Under the pieces are notes generated by a model that searched no databases, was not told the DNA's origin, and saw only the letters and a program-made list of their open reading frames with translations. The translations under genes were made by a program, and so were the position numbers. 64,000 bases of DNA from assembly GCF_014191775.1 (NCBI RefSeq), contig NZ_JACHXA010000004.1, positions 124,001 through 188,000 of the forward strand, read 5' to 3'. This DNA comes from Limibacillus halophilus. Lineage in GTDB: Bacteria; Pseudomonadota; Alphaproteobacteria; Kiloniellales; CECT-8803. Shown here piece after piece: positions 54,481 through 63,256 of this stretch (position 1 is its first letter; every line of letters starts with the position of its first letter).

Positions 54481-55353
54481 TCAGTTGGAAGCGATTTCGC
54501 CGGTTTCCACCGGTGTTCCGCTGCTGTCCAGACCCCACTCACTCCAGGAGCCGTCATAGACCGCGAAATCCTTGTGCCCTATCTCATGCAGGGCGAGGGC
54601 CAGGACCGACGCCGTGATCCCCGATCCGCAGGTCGTGACGATCGGTTTTGAGAGATCAATTCCGGCTTTCTCAATGTGCTCCAGCAATAAGTGGTTGGGC
54701 AGAAGAACACCGGATGCTGAATCGATTACGTCCGTGAAGGGGAGATTCAGGCTGCCTGGAATGTGGCCGCTGCGTCTGCCCGGCCAGAGCTCCGGCTCGC
54801 TGCCATCGAAGCGGCCCCGTGAACGAGCGTCTACCACCTGGAAACGTTGGGATTCGAGGTTGCGCATCATCTGGTCTTTGTCCTTGACCAAAAAGCTGTT
54901 TTTGCGCGCGGTGAAATGCCTGGGACCGGGCAATCGCATTGGGCCACGCTCAACAGGTTTCCCTTCCGCTTGCCACTTTGGAAGCCCGCCATCAAGGACG
55001 GTCACATCGCTGTGTCCAAAGACTTTGAACGTCCACCACACGCGAGGTGACGAACGCATGCCGAGGCGGTCGTAAACCACGATTCTGTTGCCATCACCCA
55101 GGCCCAAATTACGGACTCGGGAGGAAAACTTTTCCGGTGACGGCAACATGTGCGGCAAATCGCTGTTGTCGTCCTTGATCTCATCGATATCGAAAAAGAC
55201 GGCGCCGGGAATGTGGGCCTCTTCGAATTCTGCCTGGGCATCGCGCTTTTCGGCAGGGAGGAAGTAGCTGGCGTCCACGATACGGACATCTGGTGCTTGA
55301 AGATGCTCAGAAAGCCAAGCCACTGATACTAGAGCGCTGTTGTTGGGTTTCAT
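54481..55353 (-). CDS. sseA: 3-mercaptopyruvate sulfurtransferase
   Basis: This 290-residue tandem-rhodanese enzyme transfers sulfur from 3-mercaptopyruvate to cyanide or another thiol acceptor. The inactive N-terminal rhodanese is at ~8-140. The active C-terminal one has Cys242 in TTCGSGITA, the six-residue loop of the mercaptopyruvate type (CG[ST]G[VI]T). ATG 55353 is chosen over a 64-codon-longer frame since GGGAAG lies ahead and it fits the usual length. It follows alaX by 28 bases. Confidence 0.94.
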   Translation of the reverse strand: MKPNNSALVSVAWLSEHLQAPDVRIVDASYFLPAEKRDAQAEFEEAHIPGAVFFDIDEIKDDNSDLPHMLPSPEKFSSRVRNLGLGDGNRIVVYDRLGMRSSPRVWWTFKVFGHSDVTVLDGGLPKWQAEGKPVERGPMRLPGPRHFTARKNSFLVKDKDQMMRNLESQRFQVVDARSRGRFDGSEPELWPGRRSGHIPGSLNLPFTDVIDSASGVLLPNHLLLEHIEKAGIDLSKPIVTTCGSGITASVLALALHEIGHKDFAVYDGSWSEWGLDSSGTPVETGEIASN

Positions 55354-55381
55354 GCAGGCTTCCCGTTTGCTGCTTGTGGGC

Positions 55382-56089
55382 TCATGCTTCGTCGAAAGCA
55401 AGGTTAATGCGGCGGTTTTGCTTACCCTTGTTTTCAATTTTGCGAACCACAACCTTGCCGATTTCCGCGGTTCGCGCAACGTGCGTTCCACCGCAGGCTT
55501 GCAGATCGACACCTTCGATCTCCAGTAGCCGGACACTGCCAAAACCGGTAGGCGGCGCGACGGACATCGTACGAACGAGATCAGGACTGGAGGCTAATTC
55601 CTGATCGCTGATCCAGCGGGGCGAGATCATGTGGTCCTCCGCAATGACCCGATTGAGCGCCTCGCTCAGGACTTCCTTATCCGGTGCCTCGGCAAGATTA
55701 AAGTCCAAACGGCCCTTGCCGTCGCCTACCTGGCCGCCGGTCACGTCGCCGTCGATCAACGAGCAAAGAACGTGCAGGCAGCTATGCATGCGCATATGGC
55801 GGTAGCGGCGATCCCAATCAATCCGCGCAATTATCGCATCGCCTGGTTTCGGCAGTAGCGAACCTTCCTCCAGAATGTGGAGGACATCGTCCGGACCGGC
55901 GCCTTTGCGTGCTTCAACAACCCGTATCTGTGTGCCGTCGGCCAAAACTAAAACGCCGCTGTCGCCCGGTTGCCCGCCGCCGGTGGGATAAAAGACAGTT
56001 TGGTCCAACGAGACACCGTCCGGCCCGGCTGCAATCACGGTAGCGGTGCATTCTTTTAGATAGGAGTCTTCCCGAAAGAGTGCCGTCAT
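55382..56089 (-). CDS. alaX: AlaX-type alanyl-tRNA editing protein
   Basis: This 235-residue free-standing editing domain, related to the AlaRS editing domain, hydrolyses Ser- or Gly-tRNA-Ala. Zinc ligands are H102 and H106 (HSCLH), C199 and H203 (CGGTH). The sequence TVFYPTGGGQPGDSG is typical of the family. It starts three bases after the cysK stop. An AlaX beside Cys biosynthesis is unusual. Confidence 0.94.
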   Translation of the reverse strand: MTALFREDSYLKECTATVIAAGPDGVSLDQTVFYPTGGGQPGDSGVLVLADGTQIRVVEARKGAGPDDVLHILEEGSLLPKPGDAIIARIDWDRRYRHMRMHSCLHVLCSLIDGDVTGGQVGDGKGRLDFNLAEAPDKEVLSEALNRVIAEDHMISPRWISDQELASSPDLVRTMSVAPPTGFGSVRLLEIEGVDLQACGGTHVARTAEIGKVVVRKIENKGKQNRRINLAFDEA

Positions 56090-56092
56090 TGA

Positions 56093-57124
56093 TCAGTTTC
56101 CTTTCATTCCTCCATCTCGCAAATTAGCAACCCACTCAGGGAAGGGAATATCCTTGGAACGCAAAAAGTCCGCATTGAACAGTCTGCTGGTGTACCGTGT
56201 TCCGGAATCGCACAGCATCGTTACGATCGTGTGACCTGTCCCCATCTTCTTTGCCAGCCGGATTGCTCCGGCAACGTTGATCCCGCTTGATGTGCCTAAA
56301 ATCAGGCCCTCTTCCTCAACCAGGGAGAATACCTGGGGGATTGCTTCCTGGTCGGTTATTTGAAACGGCTCGTCTACGGGAGCGCCTTCCAAATTGTCTG
56401 TGATACGCCCCTGGCCAATCCCTTCCGTGATTGAACTTCCTTCGGCCTTCAGTTCGCCGTTTGCATAGAAACCATAGATCGCCGAGCCCATGGGATCCGC
56501 GAGGCCGATCGTGATATCCTTGTTGCGTTCTTTCAGGGCTAAGCCCGTGCCGCAAAGCGTGCCGCCGGTACCGACCGCGCAGATAAAACCGTCCACGGTG
56601 CCATCGGTCTGTTGCCAGATTTCCGGCCCGGTCGTTTCGTAATGCCCTTGCCGGTTTGCAACATTGTCGAACTGATTTGCCCAGATGGCGCCGTTGGGCT
56701 CGCTAGCCGCTCTTTCTTCAGCAATGCGGCGCGAAACGTGCACGTAGTTTTCAGGGTTCTTGTAGGGAACGGCAGGGACCTGGACCAACTCCGCACCGCA
56801 GAGACGCAACATTTCCTTCTTTTCCTCACTCTGCGTCTCCGGGATGACAATAACGGTGCGATACCCGCGCGCTCGTGCCACAAGAGCCAGGCCGATACCG
56901 GTGTTGCCAGCGGTCCCTTCAACAATAACGCCGCCGGGGCGAAGTTGGCCGCGGATCTCGGCATCCTTGATGATGGCCCAGGCAGCACGATCCTTGACGG
57001 ACCCGCCTGGGTTCAGGAACTCCGCCTTTCCCAGAATTGTGCAGCCTGTTTCTTCCGACGCTTTTCTGAGTTTGATCAGCGGCGTGTTGCCAATCGTGCC
57101 GATGAAGCCATTTCGTATATCCAT
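56093..57124 (-). CDS. cysK: Cysteine synthase (O-acetylserine sulfhydrylase) family protein
   Basis: This 343-residue PLP enzyme replaces the acetyl group of O-acetylserine with sulfide. PLP Lys44 is in FLNPGGSVKDRAA; the substrate loop is EGTAGNTGIGLAL and the PLP-phosphate loop VGTGGTLCGTG. ATG 57124 has GGAGA ahead. It starts a cysK-alaX-sseA-GNAT operon. A related CBS-like or other beta-replacing enzyme is possible. Confidence 0.92.
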   Translation of the reverse strand: MDIRNGFIGTIGNTPLIKLRKASEETGCTILGKAEFLNPGGSVKDRAAWAIIKDAEIRGQLRPGGVIVEGTAGNTGIGLALVARARGYRTVIVIPETQSEEKKEMLRLCGAELVQVPAVPYKNPENYVHVSRRIAEERAASEPNGAIWANQFDNVANRQGHYETTGPEIWQQTDGTVDGFICAVGTGGTLCGTGLALKERNKDITIGLADPMGSAIYGFYANGELKAEGSSITEGIGQGRITDNLEGAPVDEPFQITDQEAIPQVFSLVEEEGLILGTSSGINVAGAIRLAKKMGTGHTIVTMLCDSGTRYTSRLFNADFLRSKDIPFPEWVANLRDGGMKGN

Positions 57125-57304
57125 TGTGTGGGTCTCCGGGAGAGGGGAGAGTATGCCTTTGCCACAGAGACTAGCCAGCAGGCTAGCGGGCGGCAAGGGG
57201 TGCCCATTTCGGGTTGACTCTTTTGCTGAGTCACGTTGAAGCTGTCCAAAGTTCGTGCATTTCGAATGCCTGGTAACAAATAAGAAAAACAGGGAGTTCA
57301 GAAA

Positions 57305-58900
57305 ATGATAAAGAGGCTGTTATTGTCTGCAGCAGCGGGCGTGCTGTTGTTTGGTTTGAGCGGGCCGGCTTCGGCTGAAACCCCAAAAGATACATTGGTT
57401 ATTGCGGCGCAGATCGATGATATCGTCTCACTCGATCCGGCCGAGATTTTTGAATTTTCCGGTACCGACCTAGCCAACAATGTTTATGACACTCTGGTGG
57501 AGCTCGACCCTAATAACATGGGGCCACTCGTGCCGGGGATTGCAGAGAGTTGGAGCGTTGCGGATGACGGTGTGACCTACACCTTCAAGATTCGCGAAGG
57601 CGCCAAGTTCCATAGCGGCAACCCCATCACCGCTGAAGATGCGGAGTTCTCCATCCGGCGTGTGATTGCTCTGGAGAAAACACCTTCATTCATTTTGACG
57701 CAATTCGGATTCACGACCGAGAACATGGAGCAGACCATCAAGGCGACGGGCCCTTATGAGTTGACCCTGGTCACGGACAAGCCCTATGCGCCTTCCTTTG
57801 TGTTCAACTGTCTGACGGCGCCAGTGGCTTCGATTGTCGACAAGAAACTGGCCATGGAACATGAGAAAGATAGCGACTTCGGATACGAGTGGCTGAAGAC
57901 CAACTCCGCTGGGTCCGGCGCTTATTCTTTGCGATCCTGGAAGCCGAACGAATCTTATGTCTTGGACGCGAATGCCGACTACTGGCGTGGAGCGCCTGCA
58001 ATGAAGCGGGTGTTCGTGCAGCATGTGCCGGAATCCAATAGCCAGCGTTTGGCCCTTGAAAAGGGCGATATTGATATCGCGCGCAACCTTTCGCCCGATG
58101 ACATTGCTGCTATTTCCGGAACGCCAGGCATTAAGGTTGAAGATGACCTGAAAGGCCGCATTCTTTACTTCTCGCTCAATCAGAAAGATGAGCGGCTGTC
58201 GAACCCCAAAGTGATCGAAGCCTTCAAGTATCTGGTCGATTACGAAGGGATGTCTCAGTCCTTCCTGCGTGGACAGTACACCGTGCATCAGGCTTTCCTC
58301 CCGCTCACCTATCTCGGTGAGTTGAAGGAAAAGCCATATTCGCTGAATCTTGAGAAAGCGAAGGCTTTGCTTGCCGAGGCCGGGTATGCGGATGGATTCG
58401 ACGTGCAGATATACGTGCGTACCGATCCGCAGCGTCTGGAGGTTGCCCAGGCTTTGCAGCAGGTTTGGGCGCAAGTCGGCATTAAAGCCGAATTGGTAAC
58501 GGGCACGGGCAAGCAGATACTGACCCAGTACCGTGCGCGCCAGCACCAAATCTACCTAGGTGCCTGGGGTCCGGATTATCCCGACCCGCATACGAACGCC
58601 GATACCTTTGCCCACAACACCGATAATTCGGACGAGGCGGGCCTTACGGGCAAGCTTGCGTGGCGTAACGCTTGGGAGATTCCGGCTATGACCAAGGCGA
58701 CCGAAGCGGCCGTATTGGAAAAGGATTCTGACAAGCGCGCCGAGATGTATCGCACGATCCAGCGAGAGCATCAGCAGACCTCGCCGTTCGTTGTTATGTT
58801 CCAGCAAATCATTCAAACAGCGGAACGCGACAATGTTTCAGGTCTACGGACGGGTGGTGCTACGCACGACGTGTTCTTCTGGACCGTAACGAAGAACTGA
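57305..58900 (+). CDS. Dipeptide-type ABC transporter, substrate-binding protein
   Basis: This 531-residue family 5 periplasmic binding protein is DppA/OppA-like. Signal: basic start, hydrophobic core and GPASA cleavage near 25. Signatures are LDPAEIFEFSGTDLANNVYDTLVELD, GAKFHSGNPITAEDAEFSIRRV and YADGFDVQIYVR. AGGGAG lies eight bases ahead of the ATG. It is the first gene of a complete SBP-B-C-D-F operon. The ligand (dipeptide, oligopeptide or other small solute) cannot be told. Confidence 0.94.
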   Translation: MIKRLLLSAAAGVLLFGLSGPASAETPKDTLVIAAQIDDIVSLDPAEIFEFSGTDLANNVYDTLVELDPNNMGPLVPGIAESWSVADDGVTYTFKIREGAKFHSGNPITAEDAEFSIRRVIALEKTPSFILTQFGFTTENMEQTIKATGPYELTLVTDKPYAPSFVFNCLTAPVASIVDKKLAMEHEKDSDFGYEWLKTNSAGSGAYSLRSWKPNESYVLDANADYWRGAPAMKRVFVQHVPESNSQRLALEKGDIDIARNLSPDDIAAISGTPGIKVEDDLKGRILYFSLNQKDERLSNPKVIEAFKYLVDYEGMSQSFLRGQYTVHQAFLPLTYLGELKEKPYSLNLEKAKALLAEAGYADGFDVQIYVRTDPQRLEVAQALQQVWAQVGIKAELVTGTGKQILTQYRARQHQIYLGAWGPDYPDPHTNADTFAHNTDNSDEAGLTGKLAWRNAWEIPAMTKATEAAVLEKDSDKRAEMYRTIQREHQQTSPFVVMFQQIIQTAERDNVSGLRTGGATHDVFFWTVTKN

Positions 58901-58919
58901 TCGGCGCAACGGACGATCT

Positions 58920-59984
58920 GTGACTGAAACTTCATCAAGCCGTGAAACGGCAACCGGGAAGCCCGCTTCCCGGTTGCCGGGCCTGAAGGCTGTCGCAAGC
59001 ACGATTCTTTCCGTCGCTGTGACTTTCTTTGGCCTGTTGCTGGTTACCTTTCTCATCGGACGGGTCATGCCCATCGATCCGGTGTTGGTGGTGGTCGGAG
59101 AGCGTGCATCACCGGAAATCTATGCCAAGGCCGTAAAGGAACTTGGGTTGGATCAACCGATCTATATTCAGTTTCTGGACTATATCGGAAAGGTGCTGAC
59201 CGGAGATTTCGGGAAATCGCTGCTGACGGCCCGGCCCGTGCTTGAAGATATGGCGCGCGTGTTTCCGGCAACTTTGGAACTCGCGACCGTTGCGACGATT
59301 TTCGGTGTATTCCTGGGCATTCCGGCCGGTGTTATCGCTGCTGTAAATCAGGGGCGTTGGCCTGATCACCTGATCCGTCTCGTCGCGCTATTTGGCTACT
59401 CGCTGCCGGTCTTCTGGTTGGCCTTGATCGCGTTGCTGGTCTTCTACAGCGAACTCGGGTGGGTCGCCGGGTTCGGGCGGTTGGATATTTTCTATGAAGA
59501 CATCGTTCCGGCCGTGACGGGCATGATCCTGGTGGACAGCCTTTTGGCCGGAGACATGGAGGTTTTCAACAACGCCGTCAGCCATATCATTCTACCATCC
59601 GCCGTCCTCGGATATTTCTCGCTGGCCTATATCGCCCGTATGACCAGGTCATTCATGTTGGAGCAATTGCGCCAGGAGTATGTGACGACAGCACGGGTGA
59701 AGGGGCTCTCGGAAAGTCGGGTCATATGGTATCACGCCTTGGGTAACGTCATGGTGCCACTGATCACGGTTGTCGCGCTTTCCTACGCCTTTTTGCTGGA
59801 AGGCTCGGTATTGACCGAAACGGTGTTCGCTTGGCCAGGGCTCGGCTTCTACATCACCAATTCATTGTTGTCGGCCGATCTAAATGCCGTGTTGGGTGGA
59901 ACGATTGTTGTCGGCGCTGCCTTCATTGGTATCAATCTACTGTCCGACCTGCTTTACAAGCTGGTCGACCCTAGGACCCACTGA
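58920..59984 (+). CDS. Dipeptide-type ABC transporter permease (DppB-like)
   Basis: This 354-residue permease has six helices, the DppB motif KELGLDQPIYIQFLDYIGKVLTGDFGKS in the periplasmic loop, and an EAA loop VTTARVKGLSESRVIWYHALGNV. It starts with GTG 58920, 19 bases after the binding-protein stop. The first 20 residues are polar and Ser/Thr-rich. Confidence 0.93.
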   Translation: MTETSSSRETATGKPASRLPGLKAVASTILSVAVTFFGLLLVTFLIGRVMPIDPVLVVVGERASPEIYAKAVKELGLDQPIYIQFLDYIGKVLTGDFGKSLLTARPVLEDMARVFPATLELATVATIFGVFLGIPAGVIAAVNQGRWPDHLIRLVALFGYSLPVFWLALIALLVFYSELGWVAGFGRLDIFYEDIVPAVTGMILVDSLLAGDMEVFNNAVSHIILPSAVLGYFSLAYIARMTRSFMLEQLRQEYVTTARVKGLSESRVIWYHALGNVMVPLITVVALSYAFLLEGSVLTETVFAWPGLGFYITNSLLSADLNAVLGGTIVVGAAFIGINLLSDLLYKLVDPRTH

Positions 59985-59985
59985 A

Positions 59986-60915
59986 ATGGCTGATACCAAG
60001 GCCCAGCAAGCCAAGAGCGGCCTGAAATCTTGGCTTACGAGCGATACGCCGACGTCGCGACTGCAGGCCCGCGCGGTTCAGGTATATCTCGCTTCCTTGG
60101 ATTTCGTGCGCAACCCGCTGACCGTGACGGGATTGGCGATTGTCTTGGTGCTTCTGCTCGTCGCTCTTTTCGCGCCCTTCATCGCCACGCACGATCCTTT
60201 TGCTCAAGTGCTGGACGACCGCCTGTTGCCGCCTGGCGAGAAGGGTTACATCTTTGGCACCGACGAATTGGGCAGGGACATCTTCAGCCGGATCGTCTAT
60301 GGCAGCCGGATCACCCTGATGATTGTTGCGATTATTGCTGTGATCGCGCCGACTGTCGGCCTGATAGTCGGTACCCTTGCCGGCTATCTTGGGGGCTGGG
60401 TCGATGTCGTCTTAATGCGGATTACCGATATTTTCCTCGCCTTTCCGCGCTTGGTTCTGGCGCTTGCCTTCGTCGCGGTACTGCCGCGCGGCGTGGAAAA
60501 CGCCATTCTGGCAATTGCCATCACATCCTGGTCGCCTTATGCCAGAATCGCCCGGGCTGAGACGCTGACGGTTCGGCGGGCGGATTACATTGCGGCAATC
60601 CAGATTCAGGGGGCTTCCAGTTTTAGAATCATTCGAGGGCACATTGTGCCGATGTGTCTTTCTTCGGTGATCATACGCATGACATTGGATATGGCCGGGG
60701 TGATCTTGATAGCTGCCGGTTTGGGTTTCCTCGGCTTGGGCGCGCCGCCGCCAACGCCTGAATGGGGCGCCATGGTCTCCGCCGGGCGCAAGGTTCTGCT
60801 GGATCACTGGTGGGTGGCAACGTTACCGGGACTTGCAATAGGCATCGTTAGTTTGGCCTTCAATCTTCTGGGCGATGGGCTGCGCGACTTGCTCGACCCG
60901 CGTAGTGGGGGGTAG
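59986..60915 (+). CDS. Dipeptide-type ABC transporter permease (DppC-like)
   Basis: This 309-residue second permease has the conserved FGTDELGRDIFSRIVYGSRITL near residue 88 and an EAA loop ADYIAAIQIQGASSFRIIRGHIVP. ATG 59986 is one base after the DppB stop; a longer frame from 59884 lies inside DppB. Six helices. Confidence 0.93.
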   Translation: MADTKAQQAKSGLKSWLTSDTPTSRLQARAVQVYLASLDFVRNPLTVTGLAIVLVLLLVALFAPFIATHDPFAQVLDDRLLPPGEKGYIFGTDELGRDIFSRIVYGSRITLMIVAIIAVIAPTVGLIVGTLAGYLGGWVDVVLMRITDIFLAFPRLVLALAFVAVLPRGVENAILAIAITSWSPYARIARAETLTVRRADYIAAIQIQGASSFRIIRGHIVPMCLSSVIIRMTLDMAGVILIAAGLGFLGLGAPPPTPEWGAMVSAGRKVLLDHWWVATLPGLAIGIVSLAFNLLGDGLRDLLDPRSGG

Positions 60916-60918
60916 CGA

Positions 60919-61758
60919 ATGTCCGATAATCCGCTGCTTCAGGTAGATAGGATGTTCGTCGATTTCCACACCCGAACGGGCGTTGTTGAGGCGGTTCGGG
61001 GCATATCTTTCAGCGTCGGACGTGAAAAGGTGGGGATTGTCGGTGAGTCAGGGTCCGGCAAGTCGATGACGGGCAAGGGAATCCTGGGGTTGGTCCCTTA
61101 TCCAGGCGTCGTTCGCGCCGATCGTATTTCGTTTGACGGCGTGAACCTATTGAACGCCGATGCGACTCGGATGCGCTCCATCCGCGGGCGGCGCATTTCG
61201 ATGGTGATGCAGGACCCGAAGTATTCCCTAAATCCGGTGATGACGGTTGGGCGGCAGATTGATGAGGCCTACCGGAAGCACAACAAAGTCGGCCAGAACG
61301 AAGCCAAGCGCCGTACCTTGGAGATGCTGGAGGCCGTGCGAATCCGTAATCCCGAGCGGGTGTATCAACTGTACCCACATGAAGTGTCGGGCGGCATGGG
61401 TCAGCGAATCATGATTGCAATGATGTTGATTCCGGACCCGGACCTGCTGATCGCAGACGAACCGACCTCGGCTCTCGACGTGACGGTCCAGCTTCAAGTA
61501 TTGGCGATCCTGGATGATCTGGTGACTGAACGTGGCATGGGATTGATGTTCATCAGTCATGATCTCAATCTTGTCGCCTCTTTCTGCGACAGGGTTCTCA
61601 TCATGTATGCGGGCAGGATCGTTGAATCATGCGATGCCCGGAACCTGTCGGCGGCAAAGCACCCCTACACGCAAGGCCTGCTGAATTGCTTGCCGCAGGT
61701 CGACCAGCCTGCTGCTGAACTCCCCGTCCTGGAACGCGATCCGGCGTGGTTGGATTAG
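60919..61758 (+). CDS. Dipeptide-type ABC transporter ATP-binding protein (DppD-like)
   Basis: This 279-residue ATPase has Walker A GESGSGKSM, signature VSGGMGQRIMIAM, Walker [16 protein letters not shown], and a C-terminal oligopeptide region HPYTQGLLNCLPQ. It is shorter than DppD (about 325), because the C-terminal Cys-cluster region is truncated. Three bases separate it from the permease. Confidence 0.92.
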   Translation: MSDNPLLQVDRMFVDFHTRTGVVEAVRGISFSVGREKVGIVGESGSGKSMTGKGILGLVPYPGVVRADRISFDGVNLLNADATRMRSIRGRRISMVMQDPKYSLNPVMTVGRQIDEAYRKHNKVGQNEAKRRTLEMLEAVRIRNPERVYQLYPHEVSGGMGQRIMIAMMLIPDPDLLIADEPTSALDVTVQLQVLAILDDLVTERGMGLMFISHDLNLVASFCDRVLIMYAGRIVESCDARNLSAAKHPYTQGLLNCLPQVDQPAAELPVLERDPAWLD

Positions 61759-61760
61759 CC

Positions 61761-62546
61761 ATGTTACAGATCGAAAAGCTAAATGTTGTCTTTGGTACCA
61801 AGGATCGCCAGGTCCATGCGGTGCGTGACGTTTCATTTTTGATCCCGCCGGGTGAGAGCTATGGATTGGTTGGCGAATCCGGCTCCGGAAAATCGACGGT
61901 ACTGCGCGCCATCAGTGGGCTCGTTACCGAGTGGACAGGTAACATCAACCTGGCGGGCCGTGATCTGGGGCCAAAGCGTGAGCGTGGTTTCGCCAAGGAT
62001 GTGCAGATGGTGTTTCAAGATCCTTATGGGTCTTTGCACCCACGCCACACAGTTGATCGAACCTTGATGGAGCCCGTTGCTATTCATGGTCTGGACAACG
62101 CCGACGAGCGCATAGAGAAGGTTCTTAACGAGGTGGGGCTGGGTCCAAGCTTTCGCTATCGTTATCCGCACCAACTTTCGGGCGGGCAGCGGCAGCGTGT
62201 GGCGATTGCCAGGGCGCTGATCCTGGAGCCGAAATTACTGTTGTTGGACGAGCCGACTTCGGCACTTGATGTCTCGGTGCAAGCCGAGGTTTTGAACCTG
62301 CTGCAACGCTTGCGGCGGGAACTGGGCCTGACTTATCTGCTCGTCAGTCATAATCTGGCGGTTATTGCGCAAATGTGCGGTCACCTCGCGGTCATGAACC
62401 ATGGTCGCGTCGTTGAGGAAATGACGGCGGAGCAATTGCGTGGTGGCTTGCCGGAGCATCCCTATACACGCCAACTTTTAGTGGCCAGTCGCGGTTATGA
62501 CCGTGCTGCGATCGATCAGTTCGAAGAATATGCGGATATGGGCTGA
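61761..62546 (+). CDS. Dipeptide-type ABC transporter ATP-binding protein (DppF-like)
   Basis: This 261-residue ATPase has Walker A GESGSGKST, signature LSGGQRQRVAIAR, Walker [15 protein letters not shown] and a C-terminal HPYTRQLLVAS. ATG 61761 follows the previous stop by two bases. It is the last gene of the operon and is convergent with the NUDIX gene. Confidence 0.93.
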   Translation: MLQIEKLNVVFGTKDRQVHAVRDVSFLIPPGESYGLVGESGSGKSTVLRAISGLVTEWTGNINLAGRDLGPKRERGFAKDVQMVFQDPYGSLHPRHTVDRTLMEPVAIHGLDNADERIEKVLNEVGLGPSFRYRYPHQLSGGQRQRVAIARALILEPKLLLLDEPTSALDVSVQAEVLNLLQRLRRELGLTYLLVSHNLAVIAQMCGHLAVMNHGRVVEEMTAEQLRGGLPEHPYTRQLLVASRGYDRAAIDQFEEYADMG

Positions 62547-62557
62547 CCGCGGCCCGC

Positions 62558-63160
62558 CTAGGTGTTCCAGCGTTTTGTTACGTCTTGGCGGTTAAGCTTC
62601 AGCCACTGGAGGGCGATGATGGCCGGAGAATTCTGGATTCGGCCTTCTTCCAACATGGCCCAGGCCTCGTCGAATGGCAGGACGCGCGCCAGAATATCTT
62701 CGTCCTCATCTTCCAGGCCGTGTACTCCGCCCAGCCCGGCATCATCCATATGGGCCAGAAAGATCGTGGTGGCTTCGGTACAGGCACCCTGGCTTGGCAT
62801 GTAAGTCATGATCTTTTCAAGCGCCAGGGGTTTGAATCCCGCTTCCTCCTGGCACTCACGGACGGCTACGTCTTCCAGGTTCTCGCCTTCTTCGACGATC
62901 CCGGCAATAATCTCCTGCTGCCAGGCGTCCTGGCCGATTAAATGCGCGGGGAGGCGAAACTGCTCGAGCAATAGAATCGTATTGCGCACCGGGTCGTAAG
63001 GCAGAACGGCAACGACCGGTTCACGCAGGAACACTTCCCGCTCGATCTCCCGGGTCCAACCTCCGTCGTGGCGGCGGTGGCGTAGTCGAAAGATGGCTAG
63101 GGCAAAAAAGCCTTTAAAACCGGTTTTCCTGGAATGAATTTCTATCCGAGGGTCATCCAT
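62558..63160 (-). CDS. nudF: NUDIX hydrolase, ADP-ribose pyrophosphatase-like
   Basis: This 200-residue protein has a full Nudix box: G-x5-E-x7-REUXEEXGU in [18 protein letters not shown] then EEAGF. The upstream RQFRLPAH-type segment is typical of NudF, which hydrolyses ADP-ribose to AMP and ribose 5-phosphate. The ATG at 63160 is chosen; the longest frame starts 69 codons earlier in a Cys-rich non-conserved part. A weak ribosome site. Confidence 0.88.
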   Translation of the reverse strand: MDDPRIEIHSRKTGFKGFFALAIFRLRHRRHDGGWTREIEREVFLREPVVAVLPYDPVRNTILLLEQFRLPAHLIGQDAWQQEIIAGIVEEGENLEDVAVRECQEEAGFKPLALEKIMTYMPSQGACTEATTIFLAHMDDAGLGGVHGLEDEDEDILARVLPFDEAWAMLEEGRIQNSPAIIALQWLKLNRQDVTKRWNT

Positions 63161-63256
63161 CACGTTTGTGCTATCCCGTCTTACGCTATGCTGGCTCCGA
63201 GCATAGGTAGCAAAGGGCCAAGAGCAACAGCAATTCGATCCTGGAAGGAAGTAGAA

